A DNA stretch of 64,000 nucleotides, taken from NCBI GenBank assembly GCA_023630585.1, contig CM042536.1, forward strand, positions 24,951,904 through 25,015,903, read 5' to 3'. Below the pieces are notes generated by a model. It made no database searches. It saw only the letters and a list, made by a program, of their open reading frames with translations, and had not been told where the DNA came from. This document shows, piece by piece, positions 18,985-31,590 of this stretch (its first letter is position 1; each line of letters opens with the position of its first letter). This DNA comes from Cranoglanis bouderius. Taxonomy: Eukaryota; Chordata; Actinopteri; Siluriformes; Cranoglanididae. The position numbers and the translations under genes were made by a program.

Positions 18985-19605
18985 ATTATATAAGGAATAA
19001 AACACTACGGGGGTCTACGGTTATGGGAAAATAATCAACAGGGTGGTGTGAGGGAGTTGTTAACAGTCTGAAGTTGATCATTTTCTTATAACAGCACATC
19101 CTGAAGTGTTTTATTCCTCCTGTACCCCAGCAATTTGTTCACAAATTTGTAAAAAAACAAAAAAAAAAAAAAAAACATATACAGTCAAACAGCAAGGTCA
19201 CAGCAAGGTCACATGTCTTAAATAGTTTTTCTTCAATAGCTTCCTTCCTGTTTGTCATACAGAAAAGCTACTTACACATACATGTTCAGGAACTCCAGAC
19301 CCATCTTCTGGCTATCTACAATTTTTTGAAGTATATTTGAATGGTTATCACTTACATTATAGCAGCTATAGACAGTTGCTCCCTCACCAGCCTTATTTCC
19401 CTCTCTCTCTCTCTTATTAACTTGAAATCTGTGAGACAAAAAAAAACCTACAGAAGAAGTTCTGAAGACTTTCCCATGGTGAAAAACTTTAATTTACAGC
19501 TTTACCTGTTTGACTGCTACAGAGTGTGAGCACTGGAGACTCCTTCCGCAAAATGTTGAATAAACATCCTCCTCAAATACAATTCCATTACATCAATGAT
19601 TATTT
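18985..19605. mobile_element. Foldback repeat, core and right arm
   Basis: Core GGAATAAAACACTACG, GGAAAATAATCAACAGGGTGG, TTTTCTTATAACAGCAC and GTGTTTTATTCC, followed by TATAGCAGCTATAGACAGTTGC, GTTCTGAAGAC and CACTGGAGACTCCTTCCGC. Degenerate; the left arm is missing. Confidence 0.65.
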
Positions 19606-19645
19606 GTTTTTGTTTTTTTCCATTAATCCATTTATTAGGCCTAGA

Positions 19646-20340
19646 TTATGTACAGCTGAGGTGATAAGTTTACATACGCCTTGCAAAATCTGCAGAATGT
19701 TAATTTTAAAAAAATAATAATAATAATAGGGATCATATAAATCGCATTTTGTTTTCTAATTATTATTTTGTTTGAAGATCTTATTTTTTTTATTTAGTAC
19801 TGCCCTTCAGAAGCTACATAAGATATTTAGATGTTTCCCAGAAGACAAAATAACAATTTACACCGATCATCCTGTTCAAAATTTTACACCCCCCTGGCTC
19901 TTAATGTATCGTGTCGCCTTCTTGAGCATCAGTGAAGAACAGTGGGCAGTTTAACTGCTCAGGACGAACAAGGGACTCATGAACAACTATCACAAAACAT
20001 AAAAACAGTTGTTGATCATCCAGGTAACAACACACAGTATTAAGAATCAAGAGTATGTAAACTTTTGAACTTGTTCATTTGCATCTTCTGCATATTTGAG
20101 CCCTTTCCAACAGTGGGCTATATGATGTTGAGATCCATCTTTTCACACTGAGGACAACTGAGGGACTCGTACACAACTTACAAAAGGTGCAAACATTCAC
20201 TGAAGAAGGCAACACGATACATTAAGAGCCAGGGGGGTGTAAACCTTTGAACAGGATGATTTGTATTAAAGATCTTATTTTTGTCATTTAGTACTGGCCT
20301 TCGGAAGCTATTTACATGTTTCCCAGAAGACAAATTAATA
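19646..20340. mobile_element. Palindromic non-autonomous DNA transposon, truncated
   Basis: It starts TACAGCTGAGGTGATAAGTTTACATACGCCTTGCA, a terminus I recognise from fish elements of this type. The inside is a long imperfect inverted repeat: the 19780-19960 segment (TTTAGTACTGCCCTTCAGAAGC, CCTGGCTCTTAATG) reappears inverted at 20130-20340 (CATTAAGAGCCAGGGGGGTG). No reading frame was seen, and the right terminus is missing. Confidence 0.65.
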
Positions 20341-20388
20341 ACAAAAACCAAGTTTGAACATACAGTATAAATGAAAGTTGTGTATGTT

Positions 20389-20570
20389 GGTAGCTCAGTG
20401 GTTAAGGCATTGGCCTACTGATTGGAAGGTCGTGAGTTCACATCCCAGCACCACCAAGCTGCTACTGTTGGGCCCTTGAGCAAGGCCCTTAACCATCAAT
20501 TGCTCAGATGTATAAATGAAATAAATGTAAGTCGCTCTAGATTAGGGCGTCTGCCAAATGCCGTAAATGA
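20389..20570 (+). mobile_element. tRNA-derived SINE, forward
   Basis: A clear tRNA-like head with an A-box (TAGCTCAGTGGTTAAGGC) and a B-box-like GAGTTCACATCCC, then GGGCCCTTGAGCAAGGCCCTTAACC and the tail GTAAGTCGCTCTAGATTAGGGCGTCTGCCAAATGCC. It is the best preserved member of its family in the window. Confidence 0.8.
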
Positions 20571-20713
20571 AAGCTCTTTTTCATAAATGAAAACTCTGTT
20601 TTGTGAAACAAAAGATTTCTTATTTTCTTTTCCTGGTTGGAATACAAAAAAACGAATAACCCAGACACAAAATCTGCTTGGATGGTCCACCACTGTAAAG
20701 ATAAGAAAAACAT

Positions 20714-20885
20714 GTTGCAGGAATTGCTTAGGGGTTAAAATGGTCTACTGATCACCAGGTTCGAATCCCAGCACCGTGTTGTCACTGAGTAAGACTGTTA
20801 ACCCTTTCTGCTCCAGGGTCACCCTATCGCATGCAAATGAAACCGTTTCACTGTGCTGTACTTGTATATGTGATGATAACTGCCG
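20714..20885 (+). mobile_element. Degenerate tRNA-like SINE fragment
   Basis: A B-box CAGGTTCGAATCCCAGCACC preceded by TTAGGGGTTAAAATGGTCTACTGATC, with the rest diverged (TGTTAACCCTTTCTGCTCC). It lies 140 bp after a better preserved SINE of the same type. Confidence 0.45.
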
Positions 20886-23511
20886 TCTTTGTACTTATTC
20901 TGTTTTTTTTGTTTGTGCATTCCAATAATTTCTGCACAGCCTGTAGTTATAATGATGTCATTAGTGTCGTACCTCCGGCCCCTGAGTCCTGAGACGTGCA
21001 CTCCGCTATCTCTATGACTCAGGTTGAAGATATTACTTACTTGAATAACTTGTTCTTTCATCTGCTTTGCTTTTTTTTTGACAGCTATAATCATGGGATC
21101 CGTGCAGCCAGTAAATGGAAGCGTTGAAACTGATTTGTCGTCGTCAGGCTAGCCGTTCACAGGGTGTACCAGCATCAGCAGTTCTTTAATGGAAATAGCC
21201 AGTGTGAATGAGTATCCTGAGGATAAGAAGCACTTAGGACTTGAGACAGAGTGACCCCCCCCATCCCTCTCTTTTGGTACACCAATGCTGCATGGCCGAC
21301 ATTTGCATATTAGAACATGATTTTGTGATGCAATAACAATCATCTGTCACATGTTCAAGTAACTGCATTCACTCAGGTTTTCCAACGACATGCTTAGCTT
21401 CTTGTTTCTTTAATGCAGCCAAACCACTGCAGTGATCATTTATATACTTCAACCAGGATTTGAACGTATCCAGTATATGAATTGTGTTCCTCAGGAATCT
21501 GTATCACCAATCTAGAGATGTTCTGAATCTGTGCCAAGGTACATTGATGCTATTGTCAGTTCAACACGTTGTTAAGATTTCTCGACCATCAGTATGCCTG
21601 TTAATTAACATTGCCAGAGGATTTCCCTAGTAATTATGATCGATTCACACAGGATAAACAATGTCTGCATAAATCCTTGACATCAGTAGATCACAAGACC
21701 ATAACATGTATGTACAGTATGCTGTACCTGTGCTAGGAACTCAGTAACTTACCTAAAAACCTCAGAAACGAAACTTGGACACGTATATATTTTATTGTTT
21801 TCAGTGTTGTTTCAGTTTCAGGGGGAGACGAGAGAAAAGTTTCGAGCGTCTTTATACTAAAGAAAAAAAGATCAAAACATCTCTTCCCAAAGGATGTAAT
21901 GAAATCTTTACCAACATGTCAGTTGAGATGGGATTTTGTAAAGGAGGTAAAATATGTTGTAATCTTAAAGTCGTATTTTGTAAAGTTGATAAAAATGACT
22001 GACACGACTGATTCAGATGGGACTAAAATCCCAGGAGTATGCCTGTAATAATTACCTTACCCCCACTTCCCCATGTAGAACTAACCTTGAATAGGGCTTA
22101 TGAGACTTGTTTGTTTGTTTTCCTTTAATTTGGCGTTGTATGTAATTGAGACCGTGTGTTTAGCATGCACTCTGTTATTCCTTAGCCATATATACTGTAT
22201 ATCCATGAACTCCAATTTTATGCTCTGCTTTACAGGGTAGCACGCCAACGCAGTGGCTTCGAACTCAGAAACCCAGAGAGAACAAATCTGCCGAAATTGT
22301 GACCAAATAATGCAGAAAATGGAGCCATATTTTGTCAGCACACAGTGGTCCAGAGACCCAGTGATAAATCTACTGGGGAGAACCGTGCTTTATAAAAGAT
22401 CATGGTATGAGATAACTAGTACCAATCTCTGGACACCACTTTTCTGGCCTCGTTATAAGGTCTGCTCCTTCACTTAGCCCCAGGCCAGCAGGAGTCATGA
22501 ACTCATGCATGCTCGTGATGGGCAAATCGACTGTAATTAGAACAGCGCTCGAGGCCATGCTGTGAATTTTGCGTCGGTTCAAGAGATTTTACTGGACATG
22601 TCCTGATTTTGATGCTCCCTGCTACGGACCAGGGCATGTGAGTGCATGAGGCAGCCTTCAAGCATTCAGGCAGACCTTTTATTAGAGACCTAGATACCTG
22701 GCATTCGAGTGTGGAGTGTGTGCTAGTGTGGGGCTTTTTTCCAGTGAGTCAGTGCAACAAATGCCAACCCTTTGGCTCCCAAACAGCAGGATTTATTTTT
22801 AACTGGCCAAGTTTGCAGTAGTGTAACACAATGAACTTTCCTTCAGCTAATAGAACTCAGCAAATAGACCTTCATTCAGATGAATAAATGTAATAAATGA
22901 AAAGGATAGCCTAAGCAAGGACTGTCCTGGCATCCCTTTCAACTACACTCAACCATTCATCTGCATGAAGGTGAATTTATAACACTATAAACATGCATAA
23001 ATTAGGCTCATACTGAGTTATGAGAACGGTCAAGAGTGCCGTCACTGTCCTGTAATGAGCTCTCATGAAATTTTAAGCTCCAGTGTTATCATCCTTAGCT
23101 GCACATTACATACTGTACCTGACATTAGCTGGCATTACATACAGTATGTTTATATGAAGGTGTGTCATCCAAAGTATTTCCTTCCCTGGCTCTTGAAGTT
23201 GTAAAAACATTTACTTGATTCATTATGTAAAATCAGTCATTCAAACAATTCAAAGATTTATACCGGTTGAGTTTATGTACAGGAGCAATGTTGCTATTTC
23301 TAAAAGAACTACCAGTGTTTCATTCTGGTTTTACTGCATTTATTGTTAGTTTTTTTTTTTGTTTGTTTGTTTGTTTTTTAAACACGTTTTTATTTATTTA
23401 TTTATTTATTTATTTTTAATTTTTTTAATAAACAGACTAAGATGGGGCACGGTGAAGGAATGTTGAGGAGTGTCCATGCAAGTACTTTACATTTACATAT
23501 ACAAGTGCATC
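20886..23511. other. No gene or named repeat recognised
   Basis: AT-rich intergenic sequence. The open frames are short with no family resemblance. Short homopolymers and a TTTA/TTTG-rich stretch (23343-23415) precede the Tc1 derivative at 23512. Confidence 0.5.
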
Positions 23512-24495
23512 TCGAAAAATTAGAATATCGTGGAAAAGTTACTTTTTTCCCCTCAGTAATTTAATTCAAAAAGTGGAACTTTCATATATTCTAGATTCAT
23601 TTCACATAAAGTGAAAAATATCAAGCCTTTTTTGTTTTAACCTTGATGATTATGGCTTACAGCTCATGGAAATCAAAAATCCAGCATCTCAAAATATTAG
23701 AATAAAGAATTTATAATACAGAAATGCCGACCTTCTGAAAAGTATGTTAATTTATGCACTCAATACTTGGTCGGGGCTCCTTCTGCATGAATTACTGCAT
23801 CAATGTGGCGTGGCATGGAGGCAATCAGCCTGTGGAACTGCTGAGGTGTTATGGAAGCCCAGGTTGCTTTGTTAGCGGCCTTCAGCTCGTCTGTATTGTT
23901 GGGTCTGTTTTCTCTCATCTTCCTCTGGACAAAATTCAGGTCATGTGAGTTGGCTGGCCAATCAAGCACAGTAATACCATGGTTAGCAAACCAGTTACTA
24001 GTAGTTTTGGCACTGTAGACAGGTGCCAAGTCCTGCTGGAAAAGGAAATCAGCATCTCCATAAAGCTTGTCAGCAGATGGAAGCGTGAAGTGCTCTAAAA
24101 TCTCCTGGTAGACGCTGCATTGTCTCTTGACTTGAGAAAACACAGTGGACCAACACCAGCAGATGACATGGCACCCCAAATCATCACTGACTGTGGAAAC
24201 TTCACACTGGACCTCAAGCAACTTGGATTCTGTGCTTCTCCACTCTTCCTCCAGACTCTGGGACCTTGATTTCCAAATGAAATGCAAAATTTACTTTCAT
24301 CTGAAAAGAGGACTTTGGACCACTGAGCAACGGTGTTTTGAGTAAAAAGGTGTTTTGAATTAATTAGCTTATTAGAGTCTTCTCTATTAAACAAACAAAT
24401 TTATGTTTAGAATATATGAAAGTTCCACTTTTTGAATTAAATTATGGAAAAAAGCAAAATTTTCCACAATATTCTAATTTTTTGAGATGCACCTG
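23512..24495 (-). mobile_element. Tc1 deletion derivative related to the 1508-bp family
   Basis: 984 bp from CAAGTGCATCTC to GAGATGCACCTG, between TA dinucleotides at 23510-23511 and 24496-24497. The terminal sequence resembles copies A and B but is clearly diverged, so it is a sister subfamily. The N-terminal third of the transposase is deleted. Confidence 0.85.
23760..24394 (-). pseudogene. Tc1 transposase remnant
   Basis: Two frames resembling the copy A transposase. One has VAQWSKVLFSDESKFCISF through GVGPLCFLK; the other has VYQEILEHFTLPSADKL through to the C-terminal GAPTKY. They are out of frame near 24110-24125. After FQQDLAPVYSAK the segment corresponding to NPIENLWGI is deleted, which removes the catalytic Glu. 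It cannot encode an active enzyme. Confidence 0.88.
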
Positions 24496-25009
24496 TACAT
24501 TTATGGCGTTCGGCAGTACTTGTGCTGAGACCATGGCTTAAACAATTATTTTTTTGATCATGTTCTTCCAGGTTATTTGTACAGCTAAGAAATAGAAAAT
24601 CAACTACTCCACCTTTAAAGATTAATAGAATATAAATCATTTCTTTAAATTAACCCAACTGACCCAGAAGATCTTGCTCATCCATTTTTAGGACATTAAA
24701 TAAGGTGGCGTTTTTTGGGGGGGTTTTTTTTGTTGGTTTTTTTTGTTTTTTTTTACGTTAATGTCACTTCAATGCTGGAAAATCATGTTTGCACATTTGC
24801 TTTTCTTCCCAAATCATGCCTTTGAGCAGCTTTGGCTTTACGTTAGTTCCAACGAATTTAATCTCGCTGATGAGAAAAAAAAACAGGCTCGGTGATGAGG
24901 GGAGTCCTGTGGATACACTCCTGAAGTATCAGTTTCCTTCAGCCAGGGCAGGTAAATCTAAAATGTCCCAATTCTCTTGTTTTGTTCTCAGATTCATGTG
25001 TATTGGCAG

Positions 25010-25226
25010 AGACACTGTCCTCACTTGGTTCTGGCTAACAGATGCAGTTTTATTGTGTTTCCCCCTGAATCACTCGCTTCTCGTGAATTCACACATTAGT
25101 CCGAAGAAACAAGTATTGACTCCACATTAAAGATCCTGCGAATGTGAATTCATGAGAAGCAAGTGATTCAGGTGGAAAGACTATAAAGATGAGCCTGTTT
25201 ACCAGGTCCAAGTGAAGACAGTGTCT
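25010..25226. repeat. Long inverted repeat, about 87-bp arms
   Basis: Left arm 25010-25097 begins AGACACTGTCCTCACTTGG and ends TGAATTCACACATT. Right arm 25141-25226 begins AATGTGAATTCATGAGAAGC and ends CCAAGTGAAGACAGTGTCT. The spacer is about 43 bp. The arms are imperfect, as expected of an old palindromic element. Confidence 0.75.
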
Positions 25227-26429
25227 ACGCCTGAGACTGAAGTTTACAATATTCTGAATTATACTGTCAGAAATATAATATTTTTTGAGATTTCTTTATT
25301 GGAGGGTTTAGGAAAATGTTCAGTATGCAAATCTAAATTAGACAAGATTAAATTAAAATTAAAGATTAGATAAAATAAGATTAAAATCTTATATTTTATA
25401 TTCCTCATATTTTTGACAAGAAATTAACCTACTGATATGTGACCTGAATGAGATTCTGTTCAGGTTCTTTTTGGTTAAATTGTTGCTTAATGTATTGAAT
25501 TGTCTTAATAGAATGTTAATGAATTACAGAGATCTAAAATTTCATTTCACTTCATATCACTAAGGGCTTGGAAATCCTGGAAGAATGAATGCAGTAAACC
25601 TTTAAAACCCATTTAAGATACGACAGTGGTGCCATGACCCAGATCCAACCTGGGGGTTGCTGAGGACACAACGTTAAAATTGAACCGTGTACCTTAAATG
25701 GGTTTTAAATATACACTTCATTCAATTTTCCAGATGAAAGAAACGCATTAAAGGCAAAAAAAAAAGAAGTGACACATACCACATCAGTACCACATCAGTG
25801 ACAACCAGTGCTACAATTTACTACCATGTACTTCCAAAGTGTGGCATGATGAGTAACAGATATAGTGTTGTGGAATGAATTGGAAACAGCAGAGCACAGC
25901 TGGGAAAAGACAAGTGCAGCAACTGCCAGGGACAGGACAAATGAGGTAAATAAGTAAGGAAGTTGTGAGATCACTTGGCTGCTGCTGAGTAAAATTATAA
26001 CCAGCAACTCTCTCCAAGCTCCTCTTTACACAGGCTGGTGTGGGTGAAAAAGTCTTGGCACTGGATGTAATCTCTGGAGTGTATTACCACTCTGCCAGCG
26101 CCTGCTGGAAAAAATTGCCCAACTGCATCAGGTCGTATGCTATGGGAGGTGGCCTGATGACTATAGAAACATTGAGAGGTGTTTGATTGGGCAATAGGTG
26201 GTGGTGGTGGTGGTGATAGAGGCCTGTTTACTTCCAGATTTTATACAGTACCTGCTTCCTGATTACTCCCTTGGGATTTCATTTTTCAAGAAAATGTGCT
26301 GGCTGGAGCAACTTTTGTGCTGGTATGTAAAATAAAGGCAGCTCATGCAACACACTCACTATATCCACAACAACACTCTTATCAGTCCTAACTAGTATCA
26401 GCGAACTAATTCGCCTAACTTGCTGTTTA

Positions 26430-26640
26430 TATTAGATTTATTATGTGATGAGGAGGTTGTTTGCCTTCGCTGTAGCTTTGGAGGCAGAAAATCAATAGAA
26501 TACAAGCTCTTCTTTTTTTGTTAAATTTTAACATTGTAATATTGTCAACATGTCGTAAATTTCCTCAAATTCGCTCACCAGCACTTTGTCCTCCATGTCT
26601 GTTTTTCCTTGCTTGCGACCTGATTGGTTGGACGGTAATA
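26430..26640 (-). repeat. Dispersed repeat homologous to 14303-14570
   Basis: On the minus strand it reads CCAATCAGGTCGCAAGCAAG, then ACATGGAGGACAAAGTGCTGG, GATTTTCTGCCTCC and GCAAACAACCTCCTCATCAC, in the same order as at 14303-14570. Confidence 0.55.
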
Positions 26641-27619
26641 AGCGCTTGACTTCACTCAGTCCTTTTCTGAAAATTTTACCTTTTTTAACCGTAGAACATT
26701 TACTGTGAGTAAGAAATTACATGCATGGTGGGTGAGAAAAAAGACCAAACGTGAATTGCGGAATAAACAGAAGCTTCACTCGCCGTGTCATGCACATGGC
26801 AGCTGGGCGAGTCCAAGGATGAACACCCTGCATTACCATGTTTGAGATCGGTTGAGATCGGTTACATGGAATGTAAATCATTTATCCTACACCCTGTTTT
26901 CCTTATATAATCATTGCTTATCTAGTCTTTCCTTAGACCTGAAGTGATTATGGTTATGCCTCACTCCCTACCAAGGCTACACCCTTTACAAGTCTCTCAG
27001 TGAGAACTTACTGAGATATTCCACGGGTGTGCAATACTAAACCTGATTTAAATTGGCCCAAAAAGAGTTTATTACTGGTCTATTTTGGTCATCATGGTCC
27101 ACAATGATGTTACACCAAATAAGGGAGAGTTACACTCAACAAAAACAGGCCCAGTTGTGTGTGTGTTCTAGGCTGTGCTGTCAGTCCGTGATTACACTAG
27201 CATTTCTTGTGGGCATGGCACTCTAATCAACAGTCTGGGACTTGAGGAGGCAAATTATGCAAGCTGTATGCTAATTCAGATTCATTTGGACAAAGAAACA
27301 TGGCTATGGCTCCTAAGGGGGAGATCCAGGGGATCTTGAGACACTTGAAGTCAGAGCTATAAAATGTGAAATGATGTAATCTGTGATTGATAGCATTATA
27401 GGTGGTGGTGGTGTGGAAAGCTGCTGGGACTCACAGTTTATAATTATTCACTTCTTGTAGTAAACAGTTCACACAACAGTTTTTGAGGGAATAGATCATT
27501 CTGACAAAGCACAAAATCACTCGTCAAAAAACATGGTGTAACTGGTGCATAGATTTTGCTCATTTGAAAGTTTAAATCATGGTGATGCTATCCATAGCCA
27601 GTACTTTAAAGGAACGTGT

Positions 27620-27990
27620 GTGTATCCCCCCCATTTTGGTCACCTGCCAATTCCCAACCACCAGCCAGCTCTTCCTTATCACACAACAACTACTACCTGG
27701 GAAAGGTGAAGGCTGACTCCTGCTTCCTCTGAGACACATGAAGGCAGCAAACCATATCTTTTCCAACAAGCTGCATCACAGGGCAGCGTAACACTCAGAG
27801 GAAACCCTCTTCTCAATACATGAGCTCACACACCCCCTCAATTGGCTAGTGTTGCTATGATTGACAGGGGAGAGAGAGCACCCTTCCCACCCAGAGAGCA
27901 CGGCCAATTTTGCTTTCTTGGCCCCTGGCCATGGATGGCTGTGGCATCATCATGATTTGAACTCATAATCTCCTGTTGATGGAGCGAATG
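27620..27990 (-). repeat. Probable SINE-like dispersed repeat
   Basis: On the minus strand the segment includes GAGTTCAAATCATGATGATGCC (B-box-like), CCATCCATGGCCAGGGGCC, a CTCTCTGGGTGGGAAGGGTGC stretch, GTGTGAGCTCATGTATTGAG and CGCTGCCCTGTGATGC. I have seen such wording in fish repeats; exact family and ends are unknown. Confidence 0.45.
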
Positions 27991-29829
27991 CTTTTCTGTT
28001 GTCATTTGGTCAAGTGTAAACAGAATCTCCAGTGTCAGTGCTCGCTTTGTAACAGGGAAATGCATTAAACAGCAATGGCCTTCATCCCAAAAGGGCTCTG
28101 CTTGTTGTGGAAGTTCAGTTTACAATCTTTTGGTCAAAAGCTTGAAACCAGAGTTTATGTTATGAGCGTACATGTATCAAGCTGGTTTTGATTTTCAGTT
28201 TGGAGATATCTAAATGTGACTTGTCTGCTTCCTCCACATGTGAAGTCATGCCTGGCGACTTATCTGCCCGAGTGATTGCACTTCCCTGTTTATGGGAATT
28301 GCATTGATCCAGTTGGCAATTCATTTGCATTAAATCAAGTTTCATATCCTACAACATCTCCACAAAGGTATATTTTGTAGCATCATCAATATTTTACTAA
28401 AGCAGCACTGAAATGCCACTGTCTGATAAAGTGTCTGGTGTCCTTGATATAATAAATGTCAGCACAGGGAAGCTGTTACACAATGCTAGCCAAACTTCAC
28501 ACTTCACTCCTGTATCAAGGTAGCTCCATCCTCAGGGACGGCACAATCCAGTTACAGGCAGTTTTTAATGAGTCTCTTGTCAAGATTGGAGGAGTGTCCC
28601 GGTAGAGCTCAGGACGGCACCATGGGATTAGACGAGCAGATGTTTCTGTAATAGAAGTGTGTCATGGTTACCATTTGTCGTTTTTTTAGATCCAGACGTG
28701 TGATTTCCGAGGAAGCGGAGTACCCGAAGAATCACAAGCACAAAGACGTATTTGAATTTTTTCTTTTATTTTACTATTATTATTCATAGTAATTGGACAA
28801 ATGGGTTTTCATATGAGTTTATCGTGAAGACCTCTACATCTGCCAATCACCGTCGATATTTAGTTACATAAATGCTGTCATCCGTAGTTGAGAGTAAAAC
28901 ACGAATTGTGGATGATATTTACAGCTCAAGTAGCGAAGAGTCCATTATTATTGTCGTTTTCATTCTTGTCCTCAATAACCTTAGGGTTTGTCTCAAAATT
29001 TCATTAGTAATTTTACTTTCTTTGAAATTTTTACGTTGTAAAAACAAACTATTCTTTTCTGCTTGATTTCTGCTTTGTGATTTTTGTGAACGTCCTTGAT
29101 CCATTATTCAAATTCTAAACAAATTTACTCTATAAATAAGTAAATATCTCATCAGTGCAACCCTACGTCACCGTTTTTCCCATTGTTTTAACCCAAAATG
29201 TTTACATTTTTAAATGTTCCTGCTGTGTCTAAGATGCTACGCAGCCCCCACTATTCACCATTAGGAGTCTTAATATTAGGATGAAGATGCCATCTGTTAT
29301 TTTCACTCATCCACCACTGAAAAACCTGTAGATATTTTTCTCGCTATTTAGCATTTTGGTTGCAGCATTGGTTGCTGCCGTGTGTGTTTATGTTTAAAGT
29401 GTTGTATCAGGAATCCTATATTGTCCTATATTATCCTATAATGTATTATAGGAAGTTCCACGTCCTTATATTTTTGCATTGTGTAGTTTGCAGTCTGCTT
29501 TGCTTTGATCATTGTCATTTTGTGTAACCGTTGTCTTGACTAAAAGTGGGCCATTCTTGGAAAAGAAAAGAAACTTTATATACAGCAGCCTTCATTGTGT
29601 TTTCTGTCTGAAAAGTGGTCTCTTACGTAATATGCTGCTTTCTTTAATGATATACAAACATTTTTCTGTAACATTTAATTTTGTGCTAGAAAACTAATGT
29701 TTGGGAATCTAAAATGTTTTTGTACTAACTTGATCATGTAGAAGTCATAAAATAAAAAATCTATAACAAAGTTTGTGCTAAAAAAAAAAAAGTATATATA
29801 AAAAGCACTTTAGACCATCCCGGATGGTG
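27991..29829. other. Intergenic, no gene recognised
   Basis: AT-rich with no coding signal. A short trace of the foldback arm (AATCTCCAGTGTCAGTGCTC, CTTTGTAACAG) lies at 28018-28060, and a small palindromic TCCTATATTGTCC cluster near 29416. Confidence 0.45.
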
Positions 29830-31590
29830 ACTGTGTATAGTGTAACGAATCAATCATTACTAGCATTATTCTTTTCCACCAGAATAATGTAATGGATCAA
29901 CTTTAAACATGAAAAACGAAACAGAAGCGCACGCTTGGATTCAACGCACCTTTTTAAAGGAGACGAGTTTTAAAGCGTGCCCGCATTATCTACCAGAATG
30001 TGTAGTAACTCAGATGAATCTGCAACGTTTAAAAATATTCTCCACCAGTTACAATTTACGTAATGAATTAAAAGATGTTTAACACGTTTAAATGTATTCT
30101 CCAATTTATATATGGAATTAGCTCGAATGGCGTGAAATATATCTATATATCTAATCAACATGTGTTGTGACCAGTTATAAATATACATCATCCATGAAAG
30201 GGAATTCATGTATGTGCACATAAACATATAGATAATTAACTACAACGGATTATAATTAATTATGACTATGTATGTGGTCTAGATCAGCTTTTAGGATTAG
30301 CTGTAGTCTAGTTTGGAATTATGAACTCTAAAGAGGGAGTTTATCCTTATGGCCAGGAAGGAAATCTCCGTTTCCAGAGCGTGTAGCCAAAGAATTTTGT
30401 TATTAAAATTAGAGCGGGTAAACGAGATCTTATGCAGCGTAGAATTGACTACGATCACGTGACCAAAACAGAGACAAATCAAGCGTGGGATAATAGATTT
30501 TAATAACTAGATGTAACTATGGATACACACGACTAACTCTAAGCAAAACATACATATGTACATCTATATACCAGGAAAGAAAAGGTATAGAGAGAAAGTA
30601 ATGAAATAAAAGGGAATGGCAGACAAAAAACACAACTAATTAGCCTTTATCAAAACCAGCAACGAACTTAAATCTCCTGTAAACAGGGGTGCAATCTTAA
30701 ACGCAGATATAGATCCATTAACTATACTTGCATGGCTTCGGTTTGAAAGTTCGCGCGAGGTCGTGTAGAGTTCGCTGGTTCGTCGTGCCGTTTGAAAAGG
30801 CGTGGGCCGTGAGGCGGTTGCATCCTTTGTCCGGGAGAGAGAGATCCTGGCTTCCTCTTCCCGGGGCACGTGGCCCCGGGGGAAAGAAGCCGGAAAGAGT
30901 GTAGAAGTGAAGTTGAACAGTGTGAGTGAAGAGAGACTGAAAAAGGTTTCAAAGCATGGTGTTGTTTTAAAGACAACACCAACACACACGCCTCTTTGGG
31001 CTATGGGCCAATCAGGAAGTTGGATTTGTTGGCGGGATGAACTCTCTTTGTCTGGTCTCAGACCCGAATTTGCATGTCCAGGGAGGAGCCGGTTTAAACC
31101 GTATTATGTGTGAAATTAAGAAAAAGCATGAAATAATGTATCCCATTGCAATATGATATGCATAATCAATCAGGGTATCGCAAGACGATTAACCACATAC
31201 CAAATTTGATGGACTTGTAAAGAATATTACAAGTAAAACATGGTTACAGACATTTAAAATAATATCCTAAGTTAAACTATCTAAAATCATTATAGTTATG
31301 TTACATAAACACACAATATATGCAAACAAGAAAAATCACACCATTTGGACATCGAATAATTACATATAATTACGTTACATTCAAAAGAGATTCTTACATT
31401 GTGTGTGTGCACGGGTGTGTGCTTTGTGTGTGTGTGTTTGTGTGTGTGTGTCTGAAGAGGGGGGGTCGTGTCGCATTCCGATGGCATCTGGTGAAGACCG
31501 GAGGGGGGTTACCGATAAGGATTCAAGGCTCAAAGACACAGAGAAACTTCTTTGCTAAATCCAGGCTGATTCAGAAATCAGTTTGATATG
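29830..31590. other. Compositionally distinct block with CpG-rich centre
   Basis: A block unlike its surroundings. Its centre (30740-30920) is GC- and CpG-rich (GTTCGCGCGAGGTCGTG, CGGGGCACGTGGCCCCGGG), and its flanks are AT-rich. No conserved protein is recognisable in the frames across the centre. It could be a promoter-bearing repeat such as a long terminal repeat, or a CpG island without an annotated gene. No matching second copy is present in the window. Confidence 0.35.

Larger units (their letters stand above)
24498..27619. other. Intergenic, no gene recognised
   Basis: This stretch contains a G/T-rich homopolymer cluster (24705-24755), a long inverted repeat (25010-25226), a short (GGT)n run near 26195 and a dispersed repeat (26430-26640). 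Otherwise there is no coding signal on either strand. Confidence 0.5.

Noticed and set aside
20389..20470. tRNA gene
   Set aside because: The A- and B-box-like sequences belong to a SINE with the usual SINE body. There is no complete cloverleaf, and the same sequence recurs in the window.
30636..30989. Minus-strand open frame of 117 codons in the CpG-rich block
   Set aside because: No recognisable domain, low-complexity Ser/Thr/Phe-rich composition, and no splice or start context. Kept only as part of the unexplained CpG-rich block.
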